DNA from: Streptococcus mitis subsp. hohhotensis
GTDB lineage: Bacteria > Bacillota > Bacilli > Lactobacillales > Streptococcaceae
Reading direction: 5' to 3'
Assembly: GCF_020089495.2 (NCBI RefSeq)
Contig: NZ_JAIRCA020000006.1
Span: forward strand, 46,993-110,992
DNA: 64,000 nucleotides
Below are positions 49,109 to 59,569 of this stretch, one piece after another; position 1 is the first letter of the stretch, and each line of letters begins with the position of its first letter. Under the pieces are notes generated by a model that was not told where the DNA came from, ran no database searches, and saw only the letters and a program-made list of their open reading frames with translations. Both the position numbers and the translations under genes were made by a program.

Positions 49109-50125
49109 TTAAGACCACTCATTTTCTGCTTTAAATTCATTGTTCATGATGTCATAAATGGCATCTTTGATATTGGTTCCGTGGTAGATAACTTGGTAAA
49201 TGGCCTGTGTAATGGGCATATAGACTCCAAGCTCTTGAGCTAGTTCATAGGCTGCTCGGGTCGTTGAAATTCCTTCGATTACCATGCCCATATTGGCTTC
49301 GATATCTGCTAGGGATTCTCCACGACCAAGGGCATCTCCAGCTCTCCAGTTACGAGAGTGGATGGAGGTTCCCGTTACGATCAAATCTCCCACACCAGAT
49401 AAGCCACTATAGGTTAGTGGACTGGCTCCGAGTGCTACCCCTAGGCGGGTAATTTCTGCCAAGCCTCGAGCGATGATGGCTGCCTTAGCATTGTCGCCAA
49501 ATCCCAGACCGTGTAAAGCTCCGGCACCGACAGCAATAATATTTTTAAGAGCACCAGCAGTTTCGACCCCGATAACATCCGTATTGGTATAAAGTCGGAA
49601 GTAGTGATTACTAAAGAGCTCCTGAACGTACTGAGCTGTTTGTAAATCTTTAGAAGCAGCAGTGATTAAAGTTAGGTCACGCACAATGGTCTCTTCTGCA
49701 TGACTAGGACCTGAAACAACGACAATATCACTGCGGAGATGTTCAGGAATTTCTTCTTCAAGGATGGTTGATAATCGTTTATGGCTGTCAGGTTCTAATC
49801 CCTTTGATGCGTGCATGATAATTGCCTTATGGTCTAAGGTTTTGGCAACTTGTTGGGCAACAAGTCGTGTCACTTTTGTTGGGACAACAAACAAAATCGC
49901 ATCTACATCTTTCAATGCCTCTGCTAAATCAGTATAGGCATGGATATTTTCATCTAGAACGACATCTTTAAAGTAGTGCTTATTAGTATGATAGGTATTA
50001 ATTTCATTGATTTGTTCGGGAATGTTTCCCCAAATACGTACCTCGTGTCCATTGTCATTTAAGACTTGTGAAAGGGCAGTTCCCCAAGAACCAGGCCCCA
50101 AGACGGCGATGGTTTGTTTTTCCAT
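49109..50125 (-). CDS. gpsA: Glycerol-3-phosphate dehydrogenase (NAD(P)+)
   Basis: A 338-aa enzyme that makes sn-glycerol-3-phosphate for phospholipids. N-terminal Rossmann motif [13 protein letters not shown] (about 6-18; GPGSWG instead of GAGSWG), then [23 protein letters not shown] (about 189-211) with the catalytic Lys, and the C-terminal [13 protein letters not shown]. Start after AGGAGG. First gene of gpsA-galU. Confidence 0.95.
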   Translation of the reverse strand: MEKQTIAVLGPGSWGTALSQVLNDNGHEVRIWGNIPEQINEINTYHTNKHYFKDVVLDENIHAYTDLAEALKDVDAILFVVPTKVTRLVAQQVAKTLDHKAIIMHASKGLEPDSHKRLSTILEEEIPEHLRSDIVVVSGPSHAEETIVRDLTLITAASKDLQTAQYVQELFSNHYFRLYTNTDVIGVETAGALKNIIAVGAGALHGLGFGDNAKAAIIARGLAEITRLGVALGASPLTYSGLSGVGDLIVTGTSIHSRNWRAGDALGRGESLADIEANMGMVIEGISTTRAAYELAQELGVYMPITQAIYQVIYHGTNIKDAIYDIMNNEFKAENEWS

Positions 50126-50228
50126 GATTTCCTCCTTAATAGAGTCCTTTCCATTATTCTATCATATTCTAGAGGATTTTGCACTTGCATTGCTGGGGTG
50201 TGGTGACTTTGTGACTTCAAAAATATAC

Positions 50229-50268
50229 AAAAACCGAGCCTAAGTAATAAACTCTCAGTCTCGGTTTT
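50229..50268 (-). terminator. Terminator of the 81-aa gene
   Basis: AAAACCGAG / CTCGGTTTT arms around a long loop (about 22 bases) with A/T tracts. Confidence 0.65.
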
Positions 50269-50293
50269 GATATTCCTTAAAGAATAGCTAGGT

Positions 50294-50539
50294 TTATTTC
50301 AATTGATCCGTAATGTCTTTTGATAGCAACATTCCCAGATGATAAGTTTTATTGATGTAAGCAATGACATCATTGATATTTTCAGTCGTGTGAATTTTCT
50401 CTTTGATGTCAGTTCTAAATGTTTCATCCTTCAACAGTTGTTCTTGGTAGAGTCTTTGAAGTCTTTCCTTCTCGTACTTATTAAGCAGAAAAAGGAATAC
50501 CAAGCTAATCACAACGAGGATATAAGCATATTGGCTCAT
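50294..50539 (-). CDS. Small membrane-anchored protein, unknown function
   Basis: 81 aa from the ATG at 50539, which has GGGAG 8 bases upstream; longer in-frame starts up to 50665 lack a site. One N-terminal span (about 5-21), then a charged helical domain (KYEKERLQRLYQEQLLKDE) ending with a conserved-looking AYINKTYHLGMLLSKDI. Not recognised. It stands alone between gpsA and argS. Confidence 0.65.
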   Translation of the reverse strand: MSQYAYILVVISLVFLFLLNKYEKERLQRLYQEQLLKDETFRTDIKEKIHTTENINDVIAYINKTYHLGMLLSKDITDQLK

Positions 50540-50731
50540 AGGAAATCTCCCTGTATGATAAAGAAGTAGTAGTGAGTAAATCGAATTAGTGGACCTAAAA
50601 TAGCAGAACAAGCCAGCAAAACTTGATAAGATTTTTGATAGACTGTCAGTGAAGCGTTTAGGCAATTCGTATTGGTTACGACGTAAAGAAACATAAATCG
50701 ATAATATTTATGTTTCTTTACTAGTGAAGCA

Positions 50732-50795
50732 GTTAGCTAGTCCGCCTATAAGCGGCTAGCGTCTAACAATTGGGAACTTTAGTTCCAATTGTTAG
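50732..50795. repeat. Two overlapping hairpins upstream of the 81-aa gene, downstream of argS
   Basis: Hairpin one pairs 50732-50745 with 50752-50767 (GTTAG-CTAG-CCGC with small bulges). Hairpin two pairs 50763-50778 with 50781-50795 (CTAACAATTGG, one extra G). They share bases 50763-50767, so they exclude each other. No T run. They could form a terminator/antiterminator pair, or be the remains of a mobile element or deletion scar. Confidence 0.6.
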
Positions 50796-50802
50796 TACTG
50801 AA

Positions 50803-52494
50803 TCACATCTTCTCAGGCGCTTCCACTCCAAGCAAGCGAAGGGCTTCTTTGAGAACGACTGCGGTTGCGTAGCTGAGGGCTAGACGGCTGTCGCGTTCTG
50901 GGCTTTCATCCAAGATACGTGTATGTGCATAGTACTTGTTGAAGGCTTGAGCCAGACTAATTGCAAATTTAGCAATGATAGAAGGTTCAAAGTTATCCGC
51001 CGCACGGTTGATAATACGTGGGAAGTCTTGGATGAGTTTGATGATTTCCCAACTTTCAGCATCATTCAAGCTATAGTTGCCAGCTGTTTCTGGTTTGAAA
51101 TCCGCTTTGCGCAAGATAGATTGGATACGAGCGTAGGCGTATTGAACATAAGGTCCAGTTTCACCTTCGAAGGATACCATAGCCTCTAGGTCGAAGTCGT
51201 ATCCATTTGTACGGTCGGTCTTGAGGTCATAGAATTTAATGGCTCCAACCCCAACAGCATGTGCTACCTGATCTTTATTTTCCAATTCAGGATTTTTTGC
51301 TTCAATTTGGGCTTTGGCACGACTAACAGCCTCTGCAACTGTAGGCTCTAGCAAGATGACATTCCCTTTACGAGTAGAGAGTTTTTTTCCTTCTTTTGTA
51401 ACCAAACCAAAAGGAACGTGGGTAATGTCGTCACTCCAATCGTAGCCCATCTCTTGCAAAACAGCTTTGAGTTGTTTAAAGTGGGCAGATTGCTCTTGAC
51501 CAACTACGTAGATAGATTTAGCAAATTGGTATTCGTTTTTACGGTAAAGAGCTGCAGCCAAGTCACGTGTGATGTAGAGAGTTGCACCATCAGATTTTTT
51601 GATAAGGGCTGGATGTTCAATTCCATATTTCTCAAGATTGACAACTTGGGCACCTTCTGATTCAACAAGAAGGCCTTTTTCAGAAAGAATGTCTACAACT
51701 GCATCCATCTTATCGTTGTAGAAAGCTTCTCCGTTGTAGCTGTCAAATTCAACCTTCAGTTCATTGTAAAGGCGGTTAAATTCCACTAAACTTTCATCGC
51801 GGAACCATTGCCAAAGAGAGAGAGCTTCCTCGTCTCCATTTTCAAGTTTACGGAACCATTCGCGTGCTTCTTCATCCAAGCTAGGGTCATTTTCAGCTTC
51901 AGCGTTGATGCGAACATAGAGTTTAAGAAGTTCATCGATTGGATGAGCTTTTACAGCTTCTTCGTTGCCCCATTTTTTGTAGGCAACAATCAACATCCCA
52001 AACTGTTTACCCCAGTCTCCCAAATGGTTGACTTTGACCGTTTGATAACCGATTTTTTGGAAAATATGTGATAAGCTATCTCCAATAACAGTTGAACGTA
52101 GGTGACCGATAGAAAATGGTTTAGCGATATTGGGACTAGACATGTCAATCACAACATTTTCTTGTTTGCCAATATGTTGGTCAGCATAGTGTTCTTTTTC
52201 AGTGATAACAGCTTGCAATACTTGAGCAGAAATGGTGGATTTATCAAGGAAAAAGTTAACGTAAGGTCCCGTTGCAACAACCTTTTCAAAGGCTTGGCTG
52301 TTAATTTTTTCAGCCAGTTCAGCCGCAATCATTTGAGGTGCTTTACGTTCGACTTTTGCAAGAGAAAAAGCAGGGAAAGCAATGTCCCCCATTTCTGAGT
52401 TTTTAGGGGTTTCCAGTAAATTTAAAATAGCCTCTTGGTCCAGGCTATCAATGATGCTAGCCAACTCGCTAGCAATCAATTCTTTTGTATTCAT
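50803..52494 (-). CDS. argS: Arginine-tRNA ligase
   Basis: A 563-aa class I synthetase: N-terminal Add-1 tRNA-recognition domain (about 1-85), HIGH motif [19 protein letters not shown] (about 120-138), [14 protein letters not shown] in place of canonical KMSKS, and a DALR anticodon-binding domain ending [10 protein letters not shown]. Start after AAAGGAG. Divergent from argR, so ArgR may affect both. Confidence 0.97.
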   Translation of the reverse strand: MNTKELIASELASIIDSLDQEAILNLLETPKNSEMGDIAFPAFSLAKVERKAPQMIAAELAEKINSQAFEKVVATGPYVNFFLDKSTISAQVLQAVITEKEHYADQHIGKQENVVIDMSSPNIAKPFSIGHLRSTVIGDSLSHIFQKIGYQTVKVNHLGDWGKQFGMLIVAYKKWGNEEAVKAHPIDELLKLYVRINAEAENDPSLDEEAREWFRKLENGDEEALSLWQWFRDESLVEFNRLYNELKVEFDSYNGEAFYNDKMDAVVDILSEKGLLVESEGAQVVNLEKYGIEHPALIKKSDGATLYITRDLAAALYRKNEYQFAKSIYVVGQEQSAHFKQLKAVLQEMGYDWSDDITHVPFGLVTKEGKKLSTRKGNVILLEPTVAEAVSRAKAQIEAKNPELENKDQVAHAVGVGAIKFYDLKTDRTNGYDFDLEAMVSFEGETGPYVQYAYARIQSILRKADFKPETAGNYSLNDAESWEIIKLIQDFPRIINRAADNFEPSIIAKFAISLAQAFNKYYAHTRILDESPERDSRLALSYATAVVLKEALRLLGVEAPEKM

Positions 52495-52558
52495 TAAGAG
52501 CTCCTTTTTGGACTTTTCTACTATTTTATCACAATTTTAAAGAAAGAAGAAAAAATTT

Positions 52559-52617
52559 TTGAAATCTCCTATTTTTTTGGTATAATATAGTTATAAAAAT
52601 AGTTATAAATATTCATA
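52559..52617 (+). promoter_or_regulatory. argR promoter with ARG-box-like site
   Basis: TTGAAA (52559-52564), 16 bp, TATAAT (52581-52586) with TGG before it. ATAGTTATAAA is directly repeated at 52587 and 52599, and TATAAATATTCATAT (about 52604-52618) resembles an ArgR box, placed to block transcript initiation or elongation. Confidence 0.5.
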
Positions 52618-52629
52618 TAAGAGGATTTT

Positions 52630-53076
52630 ATGAGAAAAAGAGATCGTCATCAGTTAATAAAAAAAATGATTACTGAGGAGAAATTAAGTACACAAAAAGA
52701 AATTCAAGATCGGTTGGAGGCGCATAATGTCTTTGTGACGCAGACAACCTTGTCTCGTGATTTGCGCGAAATCGGCTTGACCAAGGTCAAGAAAAATGAT
52801 ATGGTGTATTATGTACTAGCAAATGAGACAGAAAAGATTGATTTGGTGGAATTTTTGTCTCATCATTTAGAAGGTGTTGCAAGAGCAGAGTTTACCTTGG
52901 TGCTTCATACCAAATTGGGCGAAGCCTCTGTTTTGGCAAATATTGTAGATGCAAACAAGGATGAATGGATTTTAGGAACAGTTGCTGGTGCCAATACCTT
53001 ATTGGTCATTTGTCGAGACCAGCACGTTGCCAAACTCATGGAAGATCGTTTGCTAGATTTGATGAAAGATAAGTAA
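52630..53076 (+). CDS. argR: Arginine repressor ArgR
   Basis: A 148-aa ArgR/AhrC-family regulator. Winged-helix DNA-binding domain (about 1-70: [20 protein letters not shown], then [14 protein letters not shown]), then the arginine-binding oligomerisation domain (about 80-148) with [12 protein letters not shown]. Start after GAGGA. It precedes mutS by 50 bp in the same direction, and argS is divergent. Streptococci usually have several ArgR paralogues; which genes this one controls cannot be told here. Confidence 0.93.
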   Translation: MRKRDRHQLIKKMITEEKLSTQKEIQDRLEAHNVFVTQTTLSRDLREIGLTKVKKNDMVYYVLANETEKIDLVEFLSHHLEGVARAEFTLVLHTKLGEASVLANIVDANKDEWILGTVAGANTLLVICRDQHVAKLMEDRLLDLMKDK

Positions 53077-53126
53077 GGTCTTGGGAGTTACTCTCAAGAC
53101 TTATTTTTGACAAGGAGAGACGGAAA

Positions 53127-55661
53127 ATGGCGACAGAAAAGCTATCACCCGGCATGCAACAGTATGTGGATATTAAAAAGCAATATCCAGATGCGTTTTT
53201 GCTCTTTCGGATGGGTGATTTTTATGAATTATTTTATGAGGATGCGGTCAATGCTGCGCAGATTCTGGAAATTTCCTTAACGAGTCGCAACAAGAATGCC
53301 GACAATCCGATTCCTATGGCGGGTGTTCCCTACCATTCTGCCCAACAGTATATCGATGTCTTGATTGATCAGGGTTATAAGGTGGCTATCGCAGAGCAGA
53401 TGGAAGATCCTAAACAAGCAGTTGGGGTTGTGAAACGAGAGGTTGTTCAGGTCATTACGCCAGGGACAGTGGTCGATAGCAGTAAGCTGGACAGTCAGAA
53501 TAACTTCTTGGTTGCTATAGACCGTGAGGGCAATCAGTTTGGTCTAGCTTATATGGACCTGGTGACGGGTGACTTTTATGTGACAGGTCTTTTGGATTTC
53601 ACGCTGGTTTGTGGAGAAATTCGCAATCTCAAGGCTCGAGAAGTGGTGCTGGGTTATGACTTGTCTGAGGAAGAGGAACAAATCCTCAGTCGTCAGATGA
53701 ATCTGGTGCTTTCCTATGAAAAAGAAGGCTTTGAAGACCTTCATTTACTGGATTCACGATTGGCAGCGGTGGAGCAAGCGGCATCTAGTAAACTGCTTCA
53801 GTATGTTCATCGGACTCAGATGAGGGAATTGAACCACCTCAAGCCTGTTATCCGCTATGAAATCAAGGATTTCTTGCAGATGGATTATGCGACCAAGGCC
53901 AGTCTGGATTTGGTTGAGAATGCTCGTTCAGGAAAGAAGCAAGGCAGTCTTTTCTGGCTTTTGGATGAAACCAAGACGGCTATGGGAATGCGTCTCTTGC
54001 GGTCTTGGATTCATCGCCCCTTGATTGATAAGGAACGAATTGTCCAACGTCAGGAAGTGGTGCAGGTCTTTCTCGACCATTTCTTTGAGCGTAGTGATTT
54101 GACAGACAGTCTCAAGGGTGTTTATGACATTGAGCGCTTGGCTAGTCGTGTTTCTTTTGGCAAAACCAATCCCAAGGATCTCTTGCAGTTGATGACTACC
54201 TTGTCTAGTGTGCCACGGATTCGTGCGATTTTAGAAGGGATGGAGCAACCTGCTCTAGCCTATCTCATCGCACAACTGGATGCAATCCCTGAGTTGGAGA
54301 GTTTGATTAGCGCAGCGATTGCTCCTGAAGCTCCTCATGTGATTACAGATGGGGGTATTATCCGGACTGGATTTGATGAGACTTTAGACAAGTACCGTCG
54401 TGTGCTCAGAGAAGGGACTGGTTGGATTGCTGAGATTGAGGCTAAGGAGCGAGAAAACTCTGGCATCAGCACGCTTAAGATTGACTACAATAAAAAGGAT
54501 GGCTACTATTTCCATGTGACCAATTCGCAACTGGGGAATGTGCCAGCTCACTTTTTCCGCAAGGCAACGCTGAAAAACTCAGAACGCTTTGGAACTGAAG
54601 AATTAGCCCGTATCGAGGGAGATATGCTGGAGGCGCGTGAGAAGTCTGCTAACCTAGAGTACGAAATTTTTATGCGTATTCGTGAAGAGGTCAGCAAGTA
54701 CATCCAGCGTTTGCAGGCTCTAGCCCAAGGAATTGCGACAGTTGATGTCTTACAGAGTCTGGCGGTTGTGGCTGAAACCCAGCATTTGATTCGACCAGAG
54801 TTCGGAGATGATTCGCGAATTGATATCCAGAAAGGGCGCCATGCTGTCGTTGAAAAGGTTATGGGGGCTCAGACCTATATTCCCAATACGATTCAGATGG
54901 CAGAAGATACCAGTATCCAACTGATTACAGGGCCCAACATGAGCGGAAAGTCTACCTACATGCGTCAGTTAGCCATGACGGCGGTTATGGCCCAGATGGG
55001 TTCTTATGTGCCAGCAGAAAGTGCCCATTTGCCGATTTTTGATGCAATCTTTACTCGTATTGGAGCAGCAGATGATTTGGTTTCGGGTCAGTCAACCTTC
55101 ATGGTGGAGATGATGGAGGCCAATAATGCCATTTCGCATGCGACCAAAAATTCCTTGATTCTTTTTGATGAATTGGGACGGGGAACTGCAACTTATGACG
55201 GGATGGCTCTTGCTCAGTCCATCATCGAATACATCCATGAGCACATCGGAGCCAAGACCCTCTTTGCGACCCACTACCATGAGTTGACTAGTCTGGAGTC
55301 TAGTTTACAACACTTGGTTAATGTTCACGTGGCAACCTTGGAGCAGGATGGGCAGGTCACCTTCCTTCACAAGATTGAACCAGGTCCAGCTGATAAATCC
55401 TACGGTATCCATGTTGCCAAGATTGCTGGCTTGCCAGCAGACCTTTTAGCAAGGGCGGATAAGATTTTGACTCAACTGGAGAGTCAAGGGGGAGAAAGTC
55501 CAAGTCTGATGAGGCAAACAAGTGATGTCACTGAACAGATTTCACTCTTTGATACGGCAGAAGAGCATCCTGTCCTAGCAGAATTGTCTAAGCTTGATGT
55601 TTACAACATGACACCTATGCAGGCTATGAATGTCTTGGTTGAGTTAAAACAGAAACTATAA
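53127..55661 (+). CDS. mutS: DNA mismatch repair protein MutS (HexA)
   Basis: An 844-aa mismatch-recognition ATPase. N-terminal domain starts [22 protein letters not shown] and has the Phe-x-Glu mismatch motif in [12 protein letters not shown] (about 25-36). Further blocks are the connector and core, Walker [14 protein letters not shown] (about 604-616), Walker B and signature [12 protein letters not shown] (about 681-692), and the conserved [10 protein letters not shown]. Start after AAGGAGA. In pneumococcus this gene (hexA) lowers transformation by mismatched donor DNA. Confidence 0.96.
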   Translation: MATEKLSPGMQQYVDIKKQYPDAFLLFRMGDFYELFYEDAVNAAQILEISLTSRNKNADNPIPMAGVPYHSAQQYIDVLIDQGYKVAIAEQMEDPKQAVGVVKREVVQVITPGTVVDSSKLDSQNNFLVAIDREGNQFGLAYMDLVTGDFYVTGLLDFTLVCGEIRNLKAREVVLGYDLSEEEEQILSRQMNLVLSYEKEGFEDLHLLDSRLAAVEQAASSKLLQYVHRTQMRELNHLKPVIRYEIKDFLQMDYATKASLDLVENARSGKKQGSLFWLLDETKTAMGMRLLRSWIHRPLIDKERIVQRQEVVQVFLDHFFERSDLTDSLKGVYDIERLASRVSFGKTNPKDLLQLMTTLSSVPRIRAILEGMEQPALAYLIAQLDAIPELESLISAAIAPEAPHVITDGGIIRTGFDETLDKYRRVLREGTGWIAEIEAKERENSGISTLKIDYNKKDGYYFHVTNSQLGNVPAHFFRKATLKNSERFGTEELARIEGDMLEAREKSANLEYEIFMRIREEVSKYIQRLQALAQGIATVDVLQSLAVVAETQHLIRPEFGDDSRIDIQKGRHAVVEKVMGAQTYIPNTIQMAEDTSIQLITGPNMSGKSTYMRQLAMTAVMAQMGSYVPAESAHLPIFDAIFTRIGAADDLVSGQSTFMVEMMEANNAISHATKNSLILFDELGRGTATYDGMALAQSIIEYIHEHIGAKTLFATHYHELTSLESSLQHLVNVHVATLEQDGQVTFLHKIEPGPADKSYGIHVAKIAGLPADLLARADKILTQLESQGGESPSLMRQTSDVTEQISLFDTAEEHPVLAELSKLDVYNMTPMQAMNVLVELKQKL

Positions 55662-55705
55662 AACCAAGACTCACTAGTTAATCTAGCTGTATCAAGGAGA
55701 CTTCT

Positions 55706-55734
55706 TTGACAATCCTCCACTTTTTTGCTAGAAT
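55706..55734 (+). promoter_or_regulatory. patA promoter
   Basis: TTGACA (55706-55711), 17 bp, TAGAAT (55729-55734). Confidence 0.7.
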
Positions 55735-55754
55735 AACATCACACAAACAGAATG

Positions 55755-55796
55755 AAAAGGAGCTGACGCATTGTCGCTCCCTTTTGTCTATTTTTT
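55755..55796 (+). promoter_or_regulatory. patA leader attenuator (terminator hairpin)
   Basis: Stem AAAAGG-AGC-GAC with GTC-GCT-CC-CTTTT, loop GCATT, two bulges, then a T run at 55791-55796, between the promoter and the start codon at 55808. A transcription attenuator in front of pneumococcal patA has been described; mutations that disrupt it raise PatAB levels and fluoroquinolone resistance. Confidence 0.75.
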
Positions 55797-55807
55797 AAGG
55801 AGAAAGT

Positions 55808-57514
55808 ATGCTGATTCAGAAAATAAAAACCTACAAGTGGCAGGCCTTAGCTTCGCTCCTGATGACAGGCTTGATGGTTGCTAGTTCACTTTTGCAACCG
55901 CGTTACCTGCAGGAAGTGTTAGACGCCCTCCTTGCTGGAAAATATGAAGCTATTTATAGTATCGGGGCTTGGTTGATTGGTGTGGCCCTGGTCGGTCTGG
56001 TTGCTGGTGGGCTCAATGTTGTCCTTGCAGCCTATATTGCCCAAGGAGTTTCATCTGACCTTCGGGAGGATGCCTTCCGTAAAATCCAAACCTTTTCTTA
56101 TGCTAATATTGAACAATTTAATGCGGGAAATCTAGTCGTTCGCATGACAAATGACATCAACCAGATTCAGAACGTGGTCATGATGACCTTCCAGATTCTT
56201 TTCAGACTTCCCCTCTTGTTCATCGGTTCCTTTATCCTGGCGGTTCAAACCCTACCTTCTCTGTGGTGGGTAATTGTTCTCATGGTAGTCTTGATTTTTG
56301 GTTTGACTGCCGTCATGATGGGAATGATGGGGCCTCGTTTTGCCAAGTTTCAAACCCTTCTTGAACGCATCAATGCCATTGCCAAGGAAAATCTGCGTGG
56401 CGTTCGTGTGGTCAAGTCCTTTGTCCAAGAAAAAGAGCAGTTTGCTAAGTTTACGGAAGTTTCAGACGAGCTTCTCGGTCAAAATCTTTACATCGGTTAT
56501 GCTTTTTCAGTAGTGGAACCTTTCATGATGTTGGTCGGTTATGGGGCGGTATTCCTCTCTATTTGGCTAGTTGCAGGGATGGTTCAGTCGGATCCATCAG
56601 TTGTTGGCTCTATTGCTTCCTTTGTTAATTACCTGAGCCAGATTATCTTTACCATTGTTATGGTTGGATTTTTAGGGAATTCTGTCAGCCGTGCCATGAT
56701 TTCTATGCGTCGTATTCGAGAAATTCTTGACGCAGAGCCAGCTATGACCTTCAAGGATGTGCCAGATGAAGAGTTGGTCGGAAGTCTTAGCTTTGAAAAT
56801 GTAACCTTTACCTATCCAATGGATAAGGAACCGATGCTGAAAGATGTGAGCTTTACTATTGAATCTGGTCAAATGGTTGGTGTCGTTGGAGCGACTGGTG
56901 CAGGGAAGTCAACCTTGGCTCAATTGATTCCACGTCTCTTTGATCCGCAAGAAGGCTCTATTAAAATCGGTGGCAAGGATATTCGAGAAGTGAGTGAAGG
57001 AACCCTGCGTAAAACAGTGTCTATCGTTCTCCAACGTGCCATTCTCTTCAGTGGAACGATTGCAGATAACTTGAGACAGGGTAAGGGAGATGCTACTCTA
57101 TTTGAAATGGAGCGTGCAGCCACTATTGCCCAAGCCAGTGAATTCATTCATCGTATGGAGAAAACCTTTGAAAGTCCAGTTGAGGAACGAGGAACCAACT
57201 TCTCAGGTGGGCAAAAGCAAAGGATGTCGATTGCGCGTGGAATTGTCAGCAATCCACGTATTCTGATTTTTGACGATTCGACCTCGGCCTTGGATGCTAA
57301 GTCAGAGCGCCTAGTGCAAGAAGCCTTGGATAAGGACCTGAAGGGGACGACAACCATTATTATTGCTCAAAAAATTAGCTCGGTTGTCCATGCAGACAAG
57401 ATCTTGGTTCTAGATCAAGGACGATTGATTGGTCAAGGCAGGCATGCAGACTTAGTTGCCAATAATGCCGTTTACCGTGAAATCTATGAAACACAGAAAG
57501 GAAAGGAGGAATAA
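55808..57514 (+). CDS. patA: Heterodimeric ABC exporter subunit PatA
   Basis: A 568-aa half-exporter: six-span membrane domain (about 15-310) and ATPase domain (about 330-568). Walker A GATGAGKST, signature FSGGQKQRMSIAR (canonical). The residue after Walker B is Asp (IFDDSTSALD), not the catalytic Glu, and the H-loop reads IIIAQKISS with Gln instead of His. So one ATP site is degenerate, as in asymmetric heterodimers. With PatB it exports fluoroquinolones and dyes in pneumococcus. The next gene follows in 1 bp. Confidence 0.92.
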   Translation: MLIQKIKTYKWQALASLLMTGLMVASSLLQPRYLQEVLDALLAGKYEAIYSIGAWLIGVALVGLVAGGLNVVLAAYIAQGVSSDLREDAFRKIQTFSYANIEQFNAGNLVVRMTNDINQIQNVVMMTFQILFRLPLLFIGSFILAVQTLPSLWWVIVLMVVLIFGLTAVMMGMMGPRFAKFQTLLERINAIAKENLRGVRVVKSFVQEKEQFAKFTEVSDELLGQNLYIGYAFSVVEPFMMLVGYGAVFLSIWLVAGMVQSDPSVVGSIASFVNYLSQIIFTIVMVGFLGNSVSRAMISMRRIREILDAEPAMTFKDVPDEELVGSLSFENVTFTYPMDKEPMLKDVSFTIESGQMVGVVGATGAGKSTLAQLIPRLFDPQEGSIKIGGKDIREVSEGTLRKTVSIVLQRAILFSGTIADNLRQGKGDATLFEMERAATIAQASEFIHRMEKTFESPVEERGTNFSGGQKQRMSIARGIVSNPRILIFDDSTSALDAKSERLVQEALDKDLKGTTTIIIAQKISSVVHADKILVLDQGRLIGQGRHADLVANNAVYREIYETQKGKEE

Positions 57515-57515
57515 A

Positions 57516-59282
57516 ATGAAGACAGTTCAATTTTTCTGGCATTACTTTAAGGTCTATAAGTTCTCATTTGTGGTTGTTATTTTGATGCTGGTTCTATCAA
57601 CTCTTGCCCAAGCCCTCTTTCCGGTCTTTTCTGGACAAGCGGTAACAGAGCTAGCCAATTTAGTTCAAGCTTATCAAGATGGCAATCCAGAACTTGTTTG
57701 GCAAAGCCTATCAGGAATCATGGTCAATCTTGGCCTGCTAGTTTTGGTTTTATTTATCTCCAGTGTCATATACATGTGTCTTATGACGCGTGTGATTGCA
57801 GAATCGACCAACGAGATGCGCAAAGGCCTCTTCGGTAAGCTTGCTCGGTTGACGGTTTCTTTCTTTGACCGCCGACAAGATGGCGATATCCTGTCTCGTT
57901 TTACTAGTGATTTGGATAATATCCTCCAAGCCTTTAATGAAAGTCTGGTTCAGGTCATGAGCAATATTGTTTTATACATTGGTCTGATTTTTGTCATGTT
58001 TTCGAGAAATGTGACACTGGCGCTCATCACCACTGCCAGCACACCAGTGGCCTTCCTCATGATAATTTTCATCGTGAAAATGGCACGCAAATACACCAAC
58101 CTCCAGCAGAAAGAGGTAGGGAAGCTCAACGCCTATATGGATGAGAGTATCTCAGGCCAAAAAGCCGTGATTGTGCAAGGTATTCAAGAGAATATGATGA
58201 CAGGATTTCTTGAACAAAATGAGCGCGTGCGCAAGGCAACCTTTAAAGGAAGAATGTTCTCAGGAATTCTGTTCCCTGTCATGAATGGGATGAGTCTGGT
58301 TAATACAGCCATCGTCATCTTTGCTGGTTCAGCTGTACTTTTGAATGATAAGTCTATCGAAACAAGTACAGCCCTAGGTTTGATTGTTATGTTTGCCCAA
58401 TTTTCACAGCAGTACTACCAGCCTATTATCCAAGTTGCAGCTAGTTGGGGAAGCCTCCAGTTAGCCTTTACAGGTGCTGAACGGATTCAGGAAATGTTCG
58501 ATGCAGAGGAAGAAATCCGACCTGAAAAGGCTTCAATCCTCACTAAGTTGCAAGAAGGTGTTGAAATCAGTCATATTGATTTTTCATACCTGCCTGATAA
58601 ACCTATTTTGAAAGATGTCAGTATTTCCGCTCCGAAAGGCCAGATGACAGCGGTTGTTGGTCCGACAGGTTCAGGGAAAACGACTATTATGAACCTCATC
58701 AATCGCTTTTATGATGTTGATGCTGGTGGTATTTATTTTGACGGCAAAGACATCCGTGACTATGATTTAGATAGTCTCAGAAGCAAGGTGGGAATTGTTT
58801 TGCAGGATTCGGTCTTATTTAGCGGAACGATTCGAGACAATATCCGTTTCGGTGTGCCAGATGCTAGTCAAGAAATGGTTGAGGTAGCAGCCAAGGCAAC
58901 CCACATTCACGACTATATCGAAAGCTTGCCTGATAAGTACGATACTCTTATCGATGATGATCAAAGCATCTTCTCGACAGGGCAGAAACAATTGATTTCT
59001 ATCGCTCGAACCCTGATGACAGATCCAGAAGTTCTCATTCTCGATGAAGCAACTTCAAACGTAGATACGGTGACAGAAAGCAAGATTCAGCATGCCATGG
59101 AGGCAGTTGTAGCAGGCAGAACCAGTTTTGTCATTGCCCATCGTTTGAAGACCATCCTCAATGCAGACCAGATTATTGTCCTCAAAGATGGAGAAGTCAT
59201 TGAACGTGGTAATCACTATGAACTCTTAAAACTAGGTGGATTCTACTCAGAACTCTATTACAATCAATTTGTCTTTGAATAA
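57516..59282 (+). CDS. patB: Heterodimeric ABC exporter subunit PatB
   Basis: A 588-aa half-exporter, the length known for pneumococcal PatB. Six-span membrane domain (about 10-320) and ATPase domain (about 345-588). Walker A GPTGSGKTT, Walker B VLILDEATSNVD with catalytic Glu, H-loop FVIAHRLKT; but its signature is FSTGQKQLISIAR instead of LSGGQ. This is the complementary half of the asymmetric pair. The ATG at 57516 follows AAGGAGG, one base after patA, and is preferred to an in-frame start at 57456. Confidence 0.93.
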   Translation: MKTVQFFWHYFKVYKFSFVVVILMLVLSTLAQALFPVFSGQAVTELANLVQAYQDGNPELVWQSLSGIMVNLGLLVLVLFISSVIYMCLMTRVIAESTNEMRKGLFGKLARLTVSFFDRRQDGDILSRFTSDLDNILQAFNESLVQVMSNIVLYIGLIFVMFSRNVTLALITTASTPVAFLMIIFIVKMARKYTNLQQKEVGKLNAYMDESISGQKAVIVQGIQENMMTGFLEQNERVRKATFKGRMFSGILFPVMNGMSLVNTAIVIFAGSAVLLNDKSIETSTALGLIVMFAQFSQQYYQPIIQVAASWGSLQLAFTGAERIQEMFDAEEEIRPEKASILTKLQEGVEISHIDFSYLPDKPILKDVSISAPKGQMTAVVGPTGSGKTTIMNLINRFYDVDAGGIYFDGKDIRDYDLDSLRSKVGIVLQDSVLFSGTIRDNIRFGVPDASQEMVEVAAKATHIHDYIESLPDKYDTLIDDDQSIFSTGQKQLISIARTLMTDPEVLILDEATSNVDTVTESKIQHAMEAVVAGRTSFVIAHRLKTILNADQIIVLKDGEVIERGNHYELLKLGGFYSELYYNQFVFE

Positions 59283-59284
59283 GA

Positions 59285-59315
59285 AAAAAGTTGTCCTATG
59301 TGGACAGCTTTTTCT
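59285..59315 (+). terminator. patAB terminator
   Basis: AAAAAAG-TTGTCC / GGACA-GCTTTTT arms, 5-base loop. Confidence 0.8.
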
Positions 59316-59396
59316 TGTCCATAAAAAAATTTATCACAGCCTTAAAAAAACATATTAGACGAAAGGCATTTTGAGTGATATGATAGGACTATCATA

Positions 59397-59546
59397 TCAC
59401 TCAATGAAAATCAAAGAGCAAACTAGGAAGCTAGCCGTAGGTTGCTCAAAGCACTGCTTTGAGGTTGTAGATAGAACTGACGAAGTCAGTAACATATATA
59501 CGATAAGGCGACGCTGAAGTGGTTTGAAGAGATTTTCGAAGAGTAT
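59397..59546 (-). repeat. BOX element (A-B-C, reverse orientation)
   Basis: About 150 bp, from CACTCAATGAAAATC to CGAAGAGTAT, including the segment AAGGCGACGCTGA (BOX-PCR primer core). It lies 24 bp before the next gene. Confidence 0.93.
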
Positions 59547-59569
59547 TAACATTCGAAAGGAGAGACATC

